NCBI RefSeq assembly: GCF_045679555.1
Contig: NC_092091.1
Coordinates: forward strand, 73,570,027 to 73,634,026
From: Salvelinus alpinus
Lineage: Eukaryota > Chordata > Actinopteri > Salmoniformes > Salmonidae
Direction: 5' to 3'
Length of the DNA: 64,000 nt
The position numbers were made by a program, and so were the translations under genes. Shown one piece after another: positions 11,220-20,615 of this stretch. The notes under the pieces were generated by a model, which saw nothing but the letters and a program-made list of their open reading frames with translations, made no database searches and was not told where the DNA came from. Within the stretch, counting starts at the first letter, position 1; each line of letters opens with the position of its first letter.

Positions 11220-12094
11220 TGTCTGTCTTTATTTCACAGTCGCAGCGATTCTGATTGGGAGCCAAGCTGCAAATCCCCCACTGAAGCTGGTCCATCCATC
11301 ATCATTGCAGGCAGGGATGTGCCTCGGGGGAAAAGGGGCACAGTAGGGCGGCTTCGTTGTGCCCTGTGCCACAAGAAGTCCCCTGTCACCTGCAACACCT
11401 GTGCTGTGACCCTCTGTTTCACACCAGAGAGAGACTGCTATGGGATATGGCATCAGGAGCGCAACATTGTGTAGAGGACAGAGTCTTCACATGATTGAAC
11501 ATTTTTGAAGTGTAAATAGTTCCCCTTGTTATTATTATAATTTTTTTAAATATTCATTTTTTTCCTTGAATTTTTCAAATATATATTTTTTGGGGTATGT
11601 TACAATAATTGTTTTGTATTTTGTATATAGGTTTTGTATCATTGTATCATTGTACCAATTCGGCCACTTGGGTACATTTGGGAAACTTGTGAGGGACACC
11701 TGGTTGACCTCATGCTCAATGGCATGTACCTCACTCATTCCTGAATGTATCCATCTGAAATTTTGGTAAAATACTGTTGCCTACCTATGTTCTCATTTGA
11801 AATGATCCCCAGTATCATAACTGAATGTTTGGCCTTTCTTGTTGATTTTTAAAGATGCAACATCAGTAAAAGAACAAAAAACGTCTGTTGATTTCCTTGT
11901 ATTTTCTTCTACCAGATCTATTGTGTTATATTCTCCTACATTCAATTCACATTTACACAAACTTCAGAATGTTTCCTTTCAAATGATACCAAGAATATGC
12001 ATATCCTTCCTTCTAGGCCTGAGCTGCAAGCAGTTAGATAAGGGTATGTTTTCAGGCGGAAATTGAGAAAAAGGGGGGTCATCCCCAACAGGTT
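11220..12094 (+). mobile_element. piggyBac-type DNA transposon, 3' fragment
   Basis: Contains the transposase C-terminus (11240-11474) and a long AT-rich 3' region ending with GAAAAAGGGGGG and CAGGTTA. The 5' part is missing: the 72-bp array abuts it directly. Found only in unit A. Confidence 0.7.
11240..11474 (+). pseudogene. piggyBac-like transposase C-terminal zinc-binding region
   Basis: About 77 codons to the TAG at 11472-11474, read as [11 protein letters not shown], then [21 protein letters not shown] and DCYGIWH. The CxxC...CxxC...C...H spacing resembles the cysteine-rich C-terminal domain of piggyBac transposases, which binds the element's ends. It follows TTTATTTCACAG, which looks like a 3' splice site, so it may be the last exon of a spliced transposase. 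The catalytic domain is absent, so it is a fragment. Assignment rests on the cysteine pattern and charged linker. Confidence 0.7.
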
Positions 12095-12095
12095 A

Positions 12096-12425
12096 GGTGA
12101 AGGTTAGGGTTAAGGTAAGGGTCAGTTTTAGGTTTTGTCTATAATCTGTATGTCAATGTGATGCTGGTCAGAAAAGTCCCTCATGTTGAGTATAATACCT
12201 ACTTGTATAAGTGTTTGTCTCCCCCTACTGGCTGTTTTCTACAAGCTCAGTTTCTTCCTTCTATTTATGTGACCTTGACCCATAATGATAGATAGAGGAC
12301 ACATCTTTATATCTGTTCAATTATAGTGTCTGTGACAACGTGTGCAGCACCACTGAGGCTACAACCCATAGGAAAACCCACCCAGTTAACTACCTTGAAT
12401 ACTTTAAAATGGTGGAAGGATGGTG
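12096..12425. repeat. 330-bp direct repeat, right copy
   Basis: Second copy of 10225-10555. Its right flank (GCTGCAAGTGCCTTACTCTC) continues as in unit B at 42650, so the two copies bound a block that unit B lacks. Confidence 0.9.
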
Positions 12426-12564
12426 GAAGCCGTCAATGGCGCTGCAAGTGCCTTACTCTCCAATTTCTAGTTTAACATTTGGTATTCTACCAAATCAAAG
12501 CAGTCTTCAGACCATCATTAACATATATTATAGAGTTCCTTAAACAGCAGTACAGAGAAAGTAC

Positions 12565-12706
12565 CTACAAAAAGTCTTTCTCACAGATCCAGTACTCAGG
12601 ATATGAAACATGATAGTCCCACTACTCTCCTTGGCCTGATAACCAGTAAGGTACCACCACACAGTTCTGACCTCTGCCACCATTAGAATCTCCACTCTAC
12701 CAATAC
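12565..12706 (-). pseudogene. C-type lectin final exon, broken (unit A)
   Basis: Minus-strand acceptor ACTGCAG is followed by 142 bp, the same length as the final exon of the intact gene at 62807-62948. It reads GYW, then a stop, then SGDSNGGRGQNC and later EYWICEKDFL before TAG at 12565-12567. At least two in-frame stops are present. The 46-bp array (12730-13225), the 41-bp array and the cytoplasmic exon at 14503-14720 lie upstream in the same orientation, so these parts may once have been one gene whose middle exons are gone. Confidence 0.8.
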
Positions 12707-12729
12707 CTGCAGTAAAGTTAGACTGTTAG

Positions 12730-13225
12730 ACTGACCACTCTCTCAGAACCTAGAGTATGAACAACACAGAGTTAGACTGACCACTCTCTCAGAACCTAGA
12801 GTATGAACAACACAGAGTTAGACTGACCTCTCTCTCAGAACCTAGAGTATGAACAACACAGAGTTAGACTGACCACTCTCTCAGAACCTAGAGTATGAAC
12901 AGCACAGAGTTAGACTGACCTCTCTCTCAGAACCTAGAGTATGAACAACACAGAGTTAGACTGACCTCTCTCTCAGAACCTAGAGTATGAACAACACAGA
13001 GTTAGACTGACTTCTCTCTCAGAACCTAGAGTATGAACAACACAGAGTTAGACTGATCTCTCTATCAGAACCTAGAGTATGAACAACACAGAGTTAGACT
13101 GACCTCTCTCTCAGAACCTAGAGTATGAACAACACAGAGTTAGACTGACCACTCTCTCAGAACCTAGAGTATGAACAACACAGAGTTAGACTGACCTCTC
13201 TCTCAGAACCTAGAGTATGAACAGC
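12730..13225 (-). repeat. 46-bp minisatellite, about 11 copies (unit A)
   Basis: The unit is CAGAGTTAGACTGACCTCTC then TCTCAGAACCTAGAGTATGA then ACAACA. It lies in intron position just upstream of the broken final exon at 12565-12706. Unit B has about 8 copies at 42932-43302. Confidence 0.95.
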
Positions 13226-13253
13226 AAAGTAAATCAGTCCAACTACTTAAACT

Positions 13254-14497
13254 GTGGTCAATCTTATTATAGCAGTAGTCTCTTACCTTGGGGTCGTCAG
13301 TGTTATTATAGAGCAGTAGACTCTTCCCTTGGAGTGGTCAGTGTTATTATAGAGCTGTAGTCTCTTACCTTGGGGTGGTCAGTGTTATTATAGAGCAGTA
13401 GTCTCTTACCTTGGGGTGGTCAGTGTTATTATAGAGCAGTAGTCTCTTACCTTGGGGTGGTCAGTGTTATTATAGAGCAGTAGTCTCTTACCTTGGGTGG
13501 GTCAGTGTTATTATAGAGCATTAGTCTCTTACCTTGGGGTGGTCAGTGTTATTATAGAGCAGTAGTCTCTTACCTTGGGGTGGTCAGTGTTATTATAGAG
13601 CAGTAGTCTCTTACCTTGGGGTGGTCAATCTTATTATAGCAGTAGTCTCTTACCTTGGTGTGGTCAGTGTTATTATAGAGCAGTAGTCTCTTACCTTGGG
13701 GTGGTCAGTGTTATTATAGAGCAGTAGTCTCTTACCTTGGGGTGGTCAATCTTATTATAGCAGTAGTCTCTTACCTTGGGGTGGTCAATCTTATTATAGC
13801 AGTAGTCTCTTACCTTGGGGTGGTCAATCTTATTATAGCAGTAGTCTCTTACCTTGGGGTGGTCAATCTTATTATAGCAGTAGTCTCTTACCTTGGGGTG
13901 GTCAGTGTTATTATAGCAGTAGTCTCTTACCTTGGGGTCGTCAGTGTTATTATAGAGCAGTAGTCTCTTACCTTGTGGTGGTCAGTGTTATTAGAGCAGT
14001 AGTCTCTTACCTTGGGGTGGTCAGTGTTATTATAGAGCAGTAGTCTCTTACCTTGGGGTGGTCAGTGTTATTATAGATCAGTAGTCTCTTACCTTGGGGT
14101 GGTCAGTGTTATTATAGAGCAGTAGTCTCTTACCTTGGGGTGGTCAGTGTTATTATAGAGCAGTAGTCTCTTACCTTGGGGTGGTCAGTGTTATTATAGA
14201 GCAGTAGTCTCTTACCTTGGGGTGGTCAATGTTATTATAGAGCAGTAGTCTCTTACCTTGGGGTGGTCAGTGTTATTATAGAGCAGTAGTCTCTTACCTT
14301 GGGGTCGTCAGTGTTATTATAGAGCAGTAGTCTCTTACCTTGGGGTGGTCAGTGTTATTATAGAGCAGTAGTCTCTTACCTTGGGGTGGTCAGTGGTATT
14401 ATAGAGCAGTAGTCTCTTACCTTGGGGTGGTCAGTGTTATTATAGAGCAGTAGTCTCTTACCTTGGGGTGGTCAATGTTATTATAGAGCAGTATTAT
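13254..14497 (-). repeat. 41-bp minisatellite, about 30 copies (unit A)
   Basis: Plus-strand unit GGTCAGTGTTATTATAGAGC, AGTAGTCTCTTACCTTGGGG, T. Its complement reads CCAAG|GTAAGAGACTACTGC, a good 5' splice site, and matches the true donor region of the cytoplasmic exon next door (AAAAAG|GTAAGATAATACTGC at 14503). The array therefore looks like a repeated exon-intron junction. Confidence 0.95.
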
Positions 14498-14502
14498 CTT
14501 AC

Positions 14503-14720
14503 CTTTTTGGTATGTTTTGTGAATGTGTGTGTGTGTGTGTTACCAGAGTGCTGGTCTCCTGGTCCATTATTAGGAGCAGTGTCTTCTGTCTCTTCTCTCT
14601 TGGTGCTGGTCTCACCGTCTCTCAGGGTGTCTGCACTGACGTAGATATATTAACAATCCTCTCCTCCATCTCACTTCTGTCCAAGTTGACCTTCTTGTTC
14701 ATATCTGGCTCAGGATACAT
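14503..14720 (-). pseudogene. C-type lectin cytoplasmic-tail exon, frameshifted (unit A)
   Basis: Minus-strand ATG at 14718-14720 starts MYPEPDMNKKVNLDRSEM and EERIVNI, the acidic N-terminal tail typical of fish CD209-like type II lectins. A two-base insertion in the AATATATCTACG stretch then shifts the frame; the continuation SADTLRDGETSTKREE is found in another frame. The exon ends at AAAAAG|GTAAGA. The unit B copy (59195-59400) has an insertion at the same place. The identification rests on recalled family resemblance of the tail, so it is moderately sure. Confidence 0.7.
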
Positions 14721-14794
14721 GGCCTTTGACAACTTTAACAATGCCTGGGTTTTTCTTTCTATGTAGGTCTACTATACATTAAGTCTCTGCTTCT

Positions 14795-15040
14795 GGAATG
14801 TGCTCCTGAGTGGTGCTGCGGTCTAGGGCACTGCATATAAGTGCTAGACGTGTTCCTACTGACCCTGGTTCAATTCCAGGCTGTATTACAACTCTCTGTG
14901 ATTGGGAGTCCCATAGGGTGGTGCACAATTGTCCCAGTGTCGTCCCGGTTAGGATTTGGCTGGGGTAGGCCGTCATTGTAAATAAGAATTTGTTCTTAAT
15001 TGACTGGCCTAGTTAACGAAATAAAACATAGAATTATGTT
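14795..15040 (+). mobile_element. tRNA-derived salmonid SINE (HpaI/SmaI type), unit A
   Basis: Shows a tRNA-like head with the RNA polymerase III B box GGTTCAATTCC, a body with GATTGGGAGTCCCATAGGG and GTAGGCCGTCATTGTAAATA, and a tail ending in AATAAAACATAG. It is flanked by a perfect 20-bp target duplication (14775-14794 and 15041-15060). The same insertion with the same target site is at 59473-59718, so it predates the duplication. Confidence 0.92.
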
Positions 15041-15239
15041 TACATTAAGTCTCTGCTTCTAGAGATATCTCTGTCATCTGTGGGTCTCTGTCTGTGTGAC
15101 TGCTGTAGGTGTTAACTCTAGGGAAGTATCAACAAATTGACACGGGTAGTTGTGGCAATGCTAATATAAAAAATATAACACGTTTGCATACTTGTGTGCA
15201 AGTGTGCATGAGAGAGATTGTTACAGTGGTTATTGTTAA

Positions 15240-15300
15240 ACTATTTTCTGCAGCACAATATAAATCATTCCATGTCTCAACACAGTCCTCTTGTCCAGGG
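15240..15300 (-). pseudogene. C-type lectin final-exon fragment
   Basis: The minus strand reads PGQEDCVETWNDLYCAAEN: the central Cys and WND motif of a lectin final exon, but without the sugar-selecting region and the closing WIC. Compared with unit B (59909-59996), which has EDCVEIYSGQDDHVETWND, unit A has lost a short in-frame piece. Confidence 0.75.
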
Positions 15301-15784
15301 AATGGGACTGCTATTTGTGATGATGGTTGAGGAGTTTTTGAGTGACAGCTGGTTGAACCACTGAAAATATCCACTTCACTTCCCTCTTTTAGGACCCATG
15401 TAGGGGAACAACAATCAAATATGAGCATTTGATATTGCACTAATATGTAACTTGACAACAAAAACTGACTGTCAAAGATTATTAAGTAACATCCTTTGAT
15501 ACCTTGACATCTCTACAGTCAACTCCTATACAATGTATGTAATGGGTGAATGGTACTGTTGAGAATGTTTCCACCGGGTCTAAATTGGAGCATGTAATTA
15601 TCTGCAGTAAGTAAGAAGAATGTATTTGAACAGGAAATGATGAAATGCACTGCATGCAGAGTGTGAACAAAGTCAAATGTACTAACTTCATGTTGACTCT
15701 GATGATGTGTCAAACATATCTTCTGGTACACAGGAAGCTACAAACAGGAAATAAGTCTGCCTTTTATTATTAATATGATACTAC
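15301..15784 (-). other. 3' flank of lectin copy, paralogous to 9186-9764
   Basis: Shares long blocks with 9230-9640 and with 60007-60480. No credible coding sequence. Confidence 0.5.
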
Positions 15785-15919
15785 AAACATGTTTGCATGC
15801 ATATGTGAGTGTGTGAGGGTTTGAGAGAGAGTGAGTGAGAGAAAGAGAGAGAGAATGGAGGAGGAAGTTGTGTGCACTGTAGTCTACTGTATGTGTTACA
15901 GTATGTTGTCATGGTGATG

Positions 15920-16067
15920 TTACAATGCTTTCTCACAAATCCCGTTGAGTTTGCTGTCACATGACAAGTCATTCCATGACTTTAGAGGACTCTGATCTTC
16001 GTGTATCTCAACACAGTCCTCCTGCCCAGTAGGACCTGCATTATCAGGCTGTTTGTCATACCAGTAC
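15920..16067 (-). pseudogene. C-type lectin final exon, QPD type with Trp lost
   Basis: Minus-strand acceptor CCCTGTAG, then 49 codons open to TAA (15920-15922): YWYDKQPDNAGPTGQEDC, then KSWNDLSC and NGICEKAL. QPD together with WND is the calcium-dependent galactose-type signature. The conserved Trp of WIC is Gly here, which should hurt folding. Immediately upstream is the minus-oriented 44-bp array, whose unit repeats this exon's acceptor and first ten bases. No domain exons 1 and 2 were found upstream, so it is called an orphan. Confidence 0.8.
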
Positions 16068-17275
16068 CTACAGGGTTAAAAACAGTCAGATATCATTGTT
16101 AATACCAGTACCTACAGGGTTAACAACAGTCAGATATCATGGTTAATACCAGTACCTACAGGGTTAACAACAGTCAGATAGCATGGTTAATACCAGTATC
16201 TACAGGGTTAAAAACAGTCAGATATCATGGTTAATGCCAGTACCTACTGGGTTAAAAACAGTTAGATATCATGGTTAATACTAGTACCTACAGGGTTAAA
16301 CACAGTCAGATATCATGGTTAATACCAGTACCTACAGGGTTAACAACAGTCAGATATCATGGTTAATACCAGTACCTACAGGGTTAAACACAGTCAGATA
16401 TCATTGTTAATACCAGTACCTACAGGGTTAAACACAGTCAGATATCCTGGTTAATACCAGTACCTACAGGGTTAACAACAGTTAGATATCATGGTTAATA
16501 CCAGTACATACAGGGTTAACAACAGGTAGATATCATGGTTAATACCAGTGCATACAGGGTTAAAAACAGTCAGATATCATGGTTAATACCAGTACCTACA
16601 GGGTTAAAACAGTCAGATATCGTGGTTAATACCAGTACCTACAGGGTTAAAAACAGTCAGATATCATTGTTAATACCAGTACCTACAGGGTTAATAACAG
16701 TCAGATATCATGGTTAATACCAGTACCTACAGGGATAACAACAGGTAGATATCATGGTTAATACCAGTGCCTACAGGGTTAAAAACAGTCAGATATCATG
16801 GTTAATACCAGTACCTACAGGGTTAAAAACAGTCAGATATCATGGTTAATACCAGTACCTACAGGGTTAAAAACAGTCAGATATCATGGTTAATACCAGT
16901 ACCTACAGGGTTAACAACAGTCAGCTATCATGGTTAATACCAGTTCCTACAGGGTTAAAAACAGTCAGATATCATGGTTAATACCAGTACCTACAGGGTT
17001 AAAAACAGTCAGATATCATGGTTAATACCAGTACCTACAGGGTTAAAAACAGTCAGATATCATGGTTAATACCAGTACCTACAGGGTTAACAACAGTCAG
17101 CTATCATGGTTAATACCAGTTCCTACAGGGTTAAAAACAGTCAGATATCATGGTTAATACCAGTACCTACAGGGTTAAAAACAGTCAGATATCATGGTTA
17201 ATACCAGTACCTACAGGGTTAAAAACAGTCAGATATCATGGTTAATACCAGCACCTACAGGGTTAATAATAGTTA
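16068..17275 (-). repeat. 44-bp minisatellite, about 27 copies, minus orientation
   Basis: This is the complement of the array at 5238-8712 (plus-strand unit CAGTACCTACAGGGTTAAAA, ACAGTCAGATATCATGGTTA, ATAC). It directly abuts the splice acceptor of the lectin exon at 15920-16067, so the unit nearest the exon is the real junction. Absent from unit B, where this part is deleted. Confidence 0.95.
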
Positions 17276-17503
17276 GTTAACATGGTTAACATGTTGGTAC
17301 TTTATTGCCCTATTCTAAAATGTATTAAATACAAATTTTTTACAAAATGTATTAAATAAAAAACCATAATGACGAAGCGAAAACAGGTTTTTAGAAATAT
17401 TTGTAAATGTATTGAAAATAAAAACAGAAATACTTTATTTACATAAGTATTCAGACCCTTTTTCTATGAGACCCGAATTTGAGCTCAGGTGAGTCCTGTT
17501 CAC

Positions 17504-17925
17504 CGGACGTGCTACCAGTCCCAGACCTGCTGTTTTCAACTCTAGAGATACTATACATACTCTTAATGATGAAAAGCCAACTGACATTTACTCCTGAGGT
17601 GCTGACTTTCTGCACCCTCGACAACTACTGTGATTATTATTATTTGACCATGCTGGTCATTTATGAACATTTGAACATCTTGGCCATGTTCTGTTATAAT
17701 CTCCACCTGGCACAGACAGAAGAGGACTGGCCACCCCTCATAGCCTGGTTCCTCTCTAGGTTTCTTCCTAGGTTTTGGCCTTTCTAGGGAGTTTTTCCTA
17801 GCCACCGTGCTTCTACACCTTCATTGCTTGCTGTTTGGGGTTTTAGGCTGCATTTCTGTACAGCACTTTGAGATATGAGCTGATGTAAGAAGGGCTTTAT
17901 AAATACATTTGATTTGATTTGATTT
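17504..17925 (+). mobile_element. LINE-like 3' end inserted in the Tc1 element
   Basis: Contains CTAGCCACCGTGCTTCTACA and GCTGTTTGGGGTTTTAGGCT and ends ACATTTGATTTGATTTGATT. It separates the Tc1 pieces ending CAGGTGAGTCCTGTT and beginning GATCATCCTTGAGATG. The tail is similar to that of the LINE fragment at 2780-3885. Confidence 0.65.
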
Positions 17926-18049
17926 CTCTTGATCATCCTTGAGATGTTTTTTTAACTTGATTGGAGTCCACCTGTGGTAAACTCAATTGATTGGACATGA
18001 TTTGGAAAGGCAAACCTCTGTCTATATAAGGTCCCATAGTTGGCAATGC

Positions 18050-18960
18050 ATGTCAGAGCAAAAACTAAGCCATGAGGTCAAAGGAACTGTCCGTAGAGCT
18101 CTGAGACAGGATTGTGTCGAGGCACAGATCTGGGGAAGGGTACCAACAACTTCTGCATTATTGAAGGTCCCCAAGAGCACTGTGGCCTCCATCATTCTTA
18201 AAGACACTTCCTAGAGATGGCCACCCGGCCAAACTGAGAAATAGGTGGAGAAGGGCCTTGGTCAGGGAGGTGACCAAGAACTCAATGGTCACTCTGACAG
18301 AGCTCCAGAGTTCCTCTGTGTAGATGGGAGAACCTTCCAGAAGGACAACCATCTCTGCAGCACTCCACCAATTAGGGCTTTATGGTAGAGTGGCCAGATG
18401 GAAGCAACTCCTCAGTAAAAGGCACATGACAGGCTGATTGGAGTTTGCCAAAAGGCACCTAAATGACTCTCAGGCAATGAGAAACAAGATTCTCTGGTCT
18501 GATGAAAACAAGATTGAACTCTTTGGCCTGATTTCCAAGCGTCATGTCTGGAGGAAACCTGGCACCATCCCTATGGTGAAGCATGGTGTTGGTAGCATCA
18601 TGCTGTGGGGATGTTTTTCAGCGGCAGGGACTGGGAGACTAGTCAGAATCGAGGCAAAGATGAATGGAGCAAAGTACAGAGAGGTCCTTGATGAAAACCT
18701 CAGACTGGGGTGAAGGTTCAACTTCCAACAGGACAATGACCCTAAGCACACAGCCAAGACAATGCAGGAGTGGCTTCGGGACAAGTCTCTGAATGTTCTT
18801 GAGTGGCCAACCAGAGTCCAGACTTGAACCCGATTGAACATCTCCTAACAGAACTGAAAAAAGCTCTGCAGCGACGTTCCCCATCCAACCTGACAGAGCT
18901 TGAGAGGATCTGCAGAGAAGAATGGGAGAAACTCCCCAAATCAGGTGTGCCAAGCTTGTA
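18050..18960 (+). pseudogene. Tc1-like transposase, broken
   Basis: Pieces can be read in different frames: LSHEVKGTVRRALRQDCV (helix-turn-helix start), RNKILWSDENKIELFGL with the first catalytic Asp, [12 protein letters not shown] with the second, and NPIEHLL with the acidic third residue. Frameshifts occur between them, so it cannot yield an active enzyme. Confidence 0.85.
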
Positions 18961-19229
18961 GCGTCATACCCAAGAAGATTCAAGAATGTAATCCCTGCCA
19001 AAGGTGCTTCAACAAAGTACTGAGTAAAGGGTCTTAATACTTATGTAAATGTGATATATTTCAGTATTGTGTGTTGATTGATGAGGAAAAAACTATTATA
19101 ACCAATTTTAGAATTAGGCTGTAACGTCAGAAAAATGTTAAAAAAGTGAAGGGGTCTGCACTGTATTTCACTCAATAGCCATTGTCAATGTTAAGGTTTA
19201 TAGTACACTATGTAGCATTGCATGTAGGC

Positions 19230-19290
19230 TGTACACTAATATCCACTCCAAAACACACAGCAGCCAGCCTGTAGAGTCTTGGTCTTCCAT
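19230..19290 (-). pseudogene. C-type lectin transmembrane-exon remnant (unit A)
   Basis: After the minus-strand acceptor CTTCTGCAG the sequence reads DGRPRLYRLAAVCFGVDI, resembling the basic-then-hydrophobic start of the membrane anchor of fish CD209-like lectins (YRLAAVCLG). Hydrophobicity is lost afterwards. The unit B copy is at 61235-61299. Confidence 0.6.
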
Positions 19291-19308
19291 CTGCAGAAGA
19301 GCACACAC

Positions 19309-19465
19309 CCACACACACACACACACACACGCACGCACGCACGCACGCACACCACACGCACGCACACACTCCACACGCACGCACACACCCGCACGCACGC
19401 ACCCACACCCACCCAGACGCACGCACGCACGCACGCACACACGCACCCACGCACACACACACACA
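19309..19465. repeat. (CA)/(CGCA) mixed microsatellite
   Basis: Runs of ACACAC, ACGCACGC and ACCCAC immediately upstream (minus strand) of the transmembrane-exon remnant. The unit B counterpart is at 61309-61495. Confidence 0.95.
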
Positions 19466-19914
19466 TCTTACATCACTAACGATGACAACTGAACCAAGTG
19501 TAAATCAAAACTAGATGTTGAACTGATGTCTGTGCCCAGTGGGATGATTTTACCAACTGAGACAGAAGAAAATCTACCAAAACTTCACTAGTGTTGTTTT
19601 ATTATATGGTTTTAGTGTTTGTCTAGTTATGTGTGTGTGTGTGTGTCACAGGAGGTTGGTGGCACCTTCATTGGGGAGGATGTGCTTGTGTTAATGACTG
19701 GAGAAGAATAGGTGGACAACACCATAATGAAGGGTTGACAGAGAACAGAGAGGGAGAGGGTGGAGACCCCATTAGACACCATGATGAGTGTGTAGCAGAC
19801 AGGTCCTCTGGTGCTTGGTGTTGCCATTGGTTACCTACACATTGTCCCTTGTACAGTGAAGGTTGTGAGTCATTCTCACCTTTCATTAGCATTGTTTTTG
19901 TTTGTGTGTGTGAG
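19466..19914. other. Non-coding stretch with repeat pieces
   Basis: Contains an interspersed repeat piece beginning AGGAGGTTGGTGGCACCTTC (about 19652-19720) and the inverted relative (19780-19895) of 2395-2525. No gene seen. The unit B version lacks about 30 bp around 19833-19865. Confidence 0.5.
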
Positions 19915-20508
19915 TGTCTATGGCTTCCACTAGATATCAACAGTCTTTGTTCAAGGTTTCAGGCTTGTTTCTTCCCAAACGAGGAAGAATTTTGAGTTTT
20001 AGTATTGGAAGTCAGAGTTGGAAATCAGTCAGTAATTTTACTTTTCTATTGAACATACTTCTTTCCGTATTAAATATTATAGTTTAATTACATTTTAGGG
20101 TACCTGAGGATTCAATAGAAATGTATTCTGACTTGTTTTAACAAAGTTTAGCGGTAGCTTTTTGGATTCCTTTCTCTGCATGTTGAATGAGTGGATTTCT
20201 CAAATCGATGGTGCCAACTAAACTGACTTTTTGGGATATAAAGAAGGATTTTATCTTACATAACGACCATACATGTTGTAGTTGGGACCCTTTGGATTGC
20301 AAATCAGAGGAAGATTTTCAAAAAGTGAGTTCATATTTAATCACTATTTGTGATTTTACGAAGCCTGTGCTGGTAGAACAATGTTGTGATGTTGGGAAAC
20401 GTCCTCAAACAATTGCATGGAATGCTTTCGCTGTAAAGCCTATTGTAAATCAGACAATGCAGTTAGATTAACAACAATTTATGCTTTTAACCGATATAAG
20501 ATACTTGT
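19915..20508 (+). mobile_element. TTAA-type non-autonomous element, partial (unit A)
   Basis: Matches 61910-62302 in unit B and resembles the element at 22482-23035 (for example CTTTCGCTGTAAAGCCTATT near the 3' side). It runs into the N gap, so its end is unknown. Confidence 0.55.
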
Positions 20509-20608
20509 NNNNNNNNNNNNNNNNNNNNNNNNNNNNNNNNNNNNNNNNNNNNNNNNNNNNNNNNNNNNNNNNNNNNNNNNNNNNNNNNNNNNNNNNNNNN
20601 NNNNNNNN
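20509..20608. other. Assembly gap, 100 N
   Basis: Exactly 100 N, a conventional placeholder, so the real length is unknown. It lies between two related repeats, a likely cause of the break. Confidence 0.99.
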
Positions 20609-20615
20609 GGTTGCA

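Larger units (their letters stand above)
17330..19170 (+). mobile_element. Tc1-like transposon, second family, decayed and interrupted
   Basis: The left end carries CATAAGTATTCAGACCC and the right end GTGAAGGGGTCTG. The transposase region (about 18050-18960) has several frameshifts and stops. A foreign repeat is inserted at about 17504-17925. Only the 3' part is present in unit B (60698-61180). Confidence 0.85.
1..20309. repeat. Tandem segmental duplication, unit A
   Basis: This stretch is collinear with 31099-62302. Position 1 matches 31099, the LINE fragment at 2780-3885 matches 36950-38050, the last-exon copy at 9973-10132 matches 42135-42294, and the SINE at 14795-15040 matches 59473-59718. 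Similarity ends at 20309 and 62302, where both read AAATCAGAG and then diverge. The left end is outside the window. Unit A is about 11 kb shorter than unit B, mainly because its 41-bp array is short and it lacks the 3.9-kb LINE. It has extra pieces of its own: a 1.8-kb TTAA element, a piggyBac fragment with 72-bp repeats, and a minus-oriented 44-bp array. Matching was done by eye. Confidence 0.9.

Noticed and set aside
10459-11346. 295-codon plus-strand frame with 24-residue repeat
   Set aside because: It is the 72-bp repeat read through; the period is divisible by three and the matching sequence in unit B lacks it.
14795-15040. tRNA gene suggested by the B box
   Set aside because: The head is diverged, is followed by a SINE body and tail, and has a target duplication, so it is a SINE.
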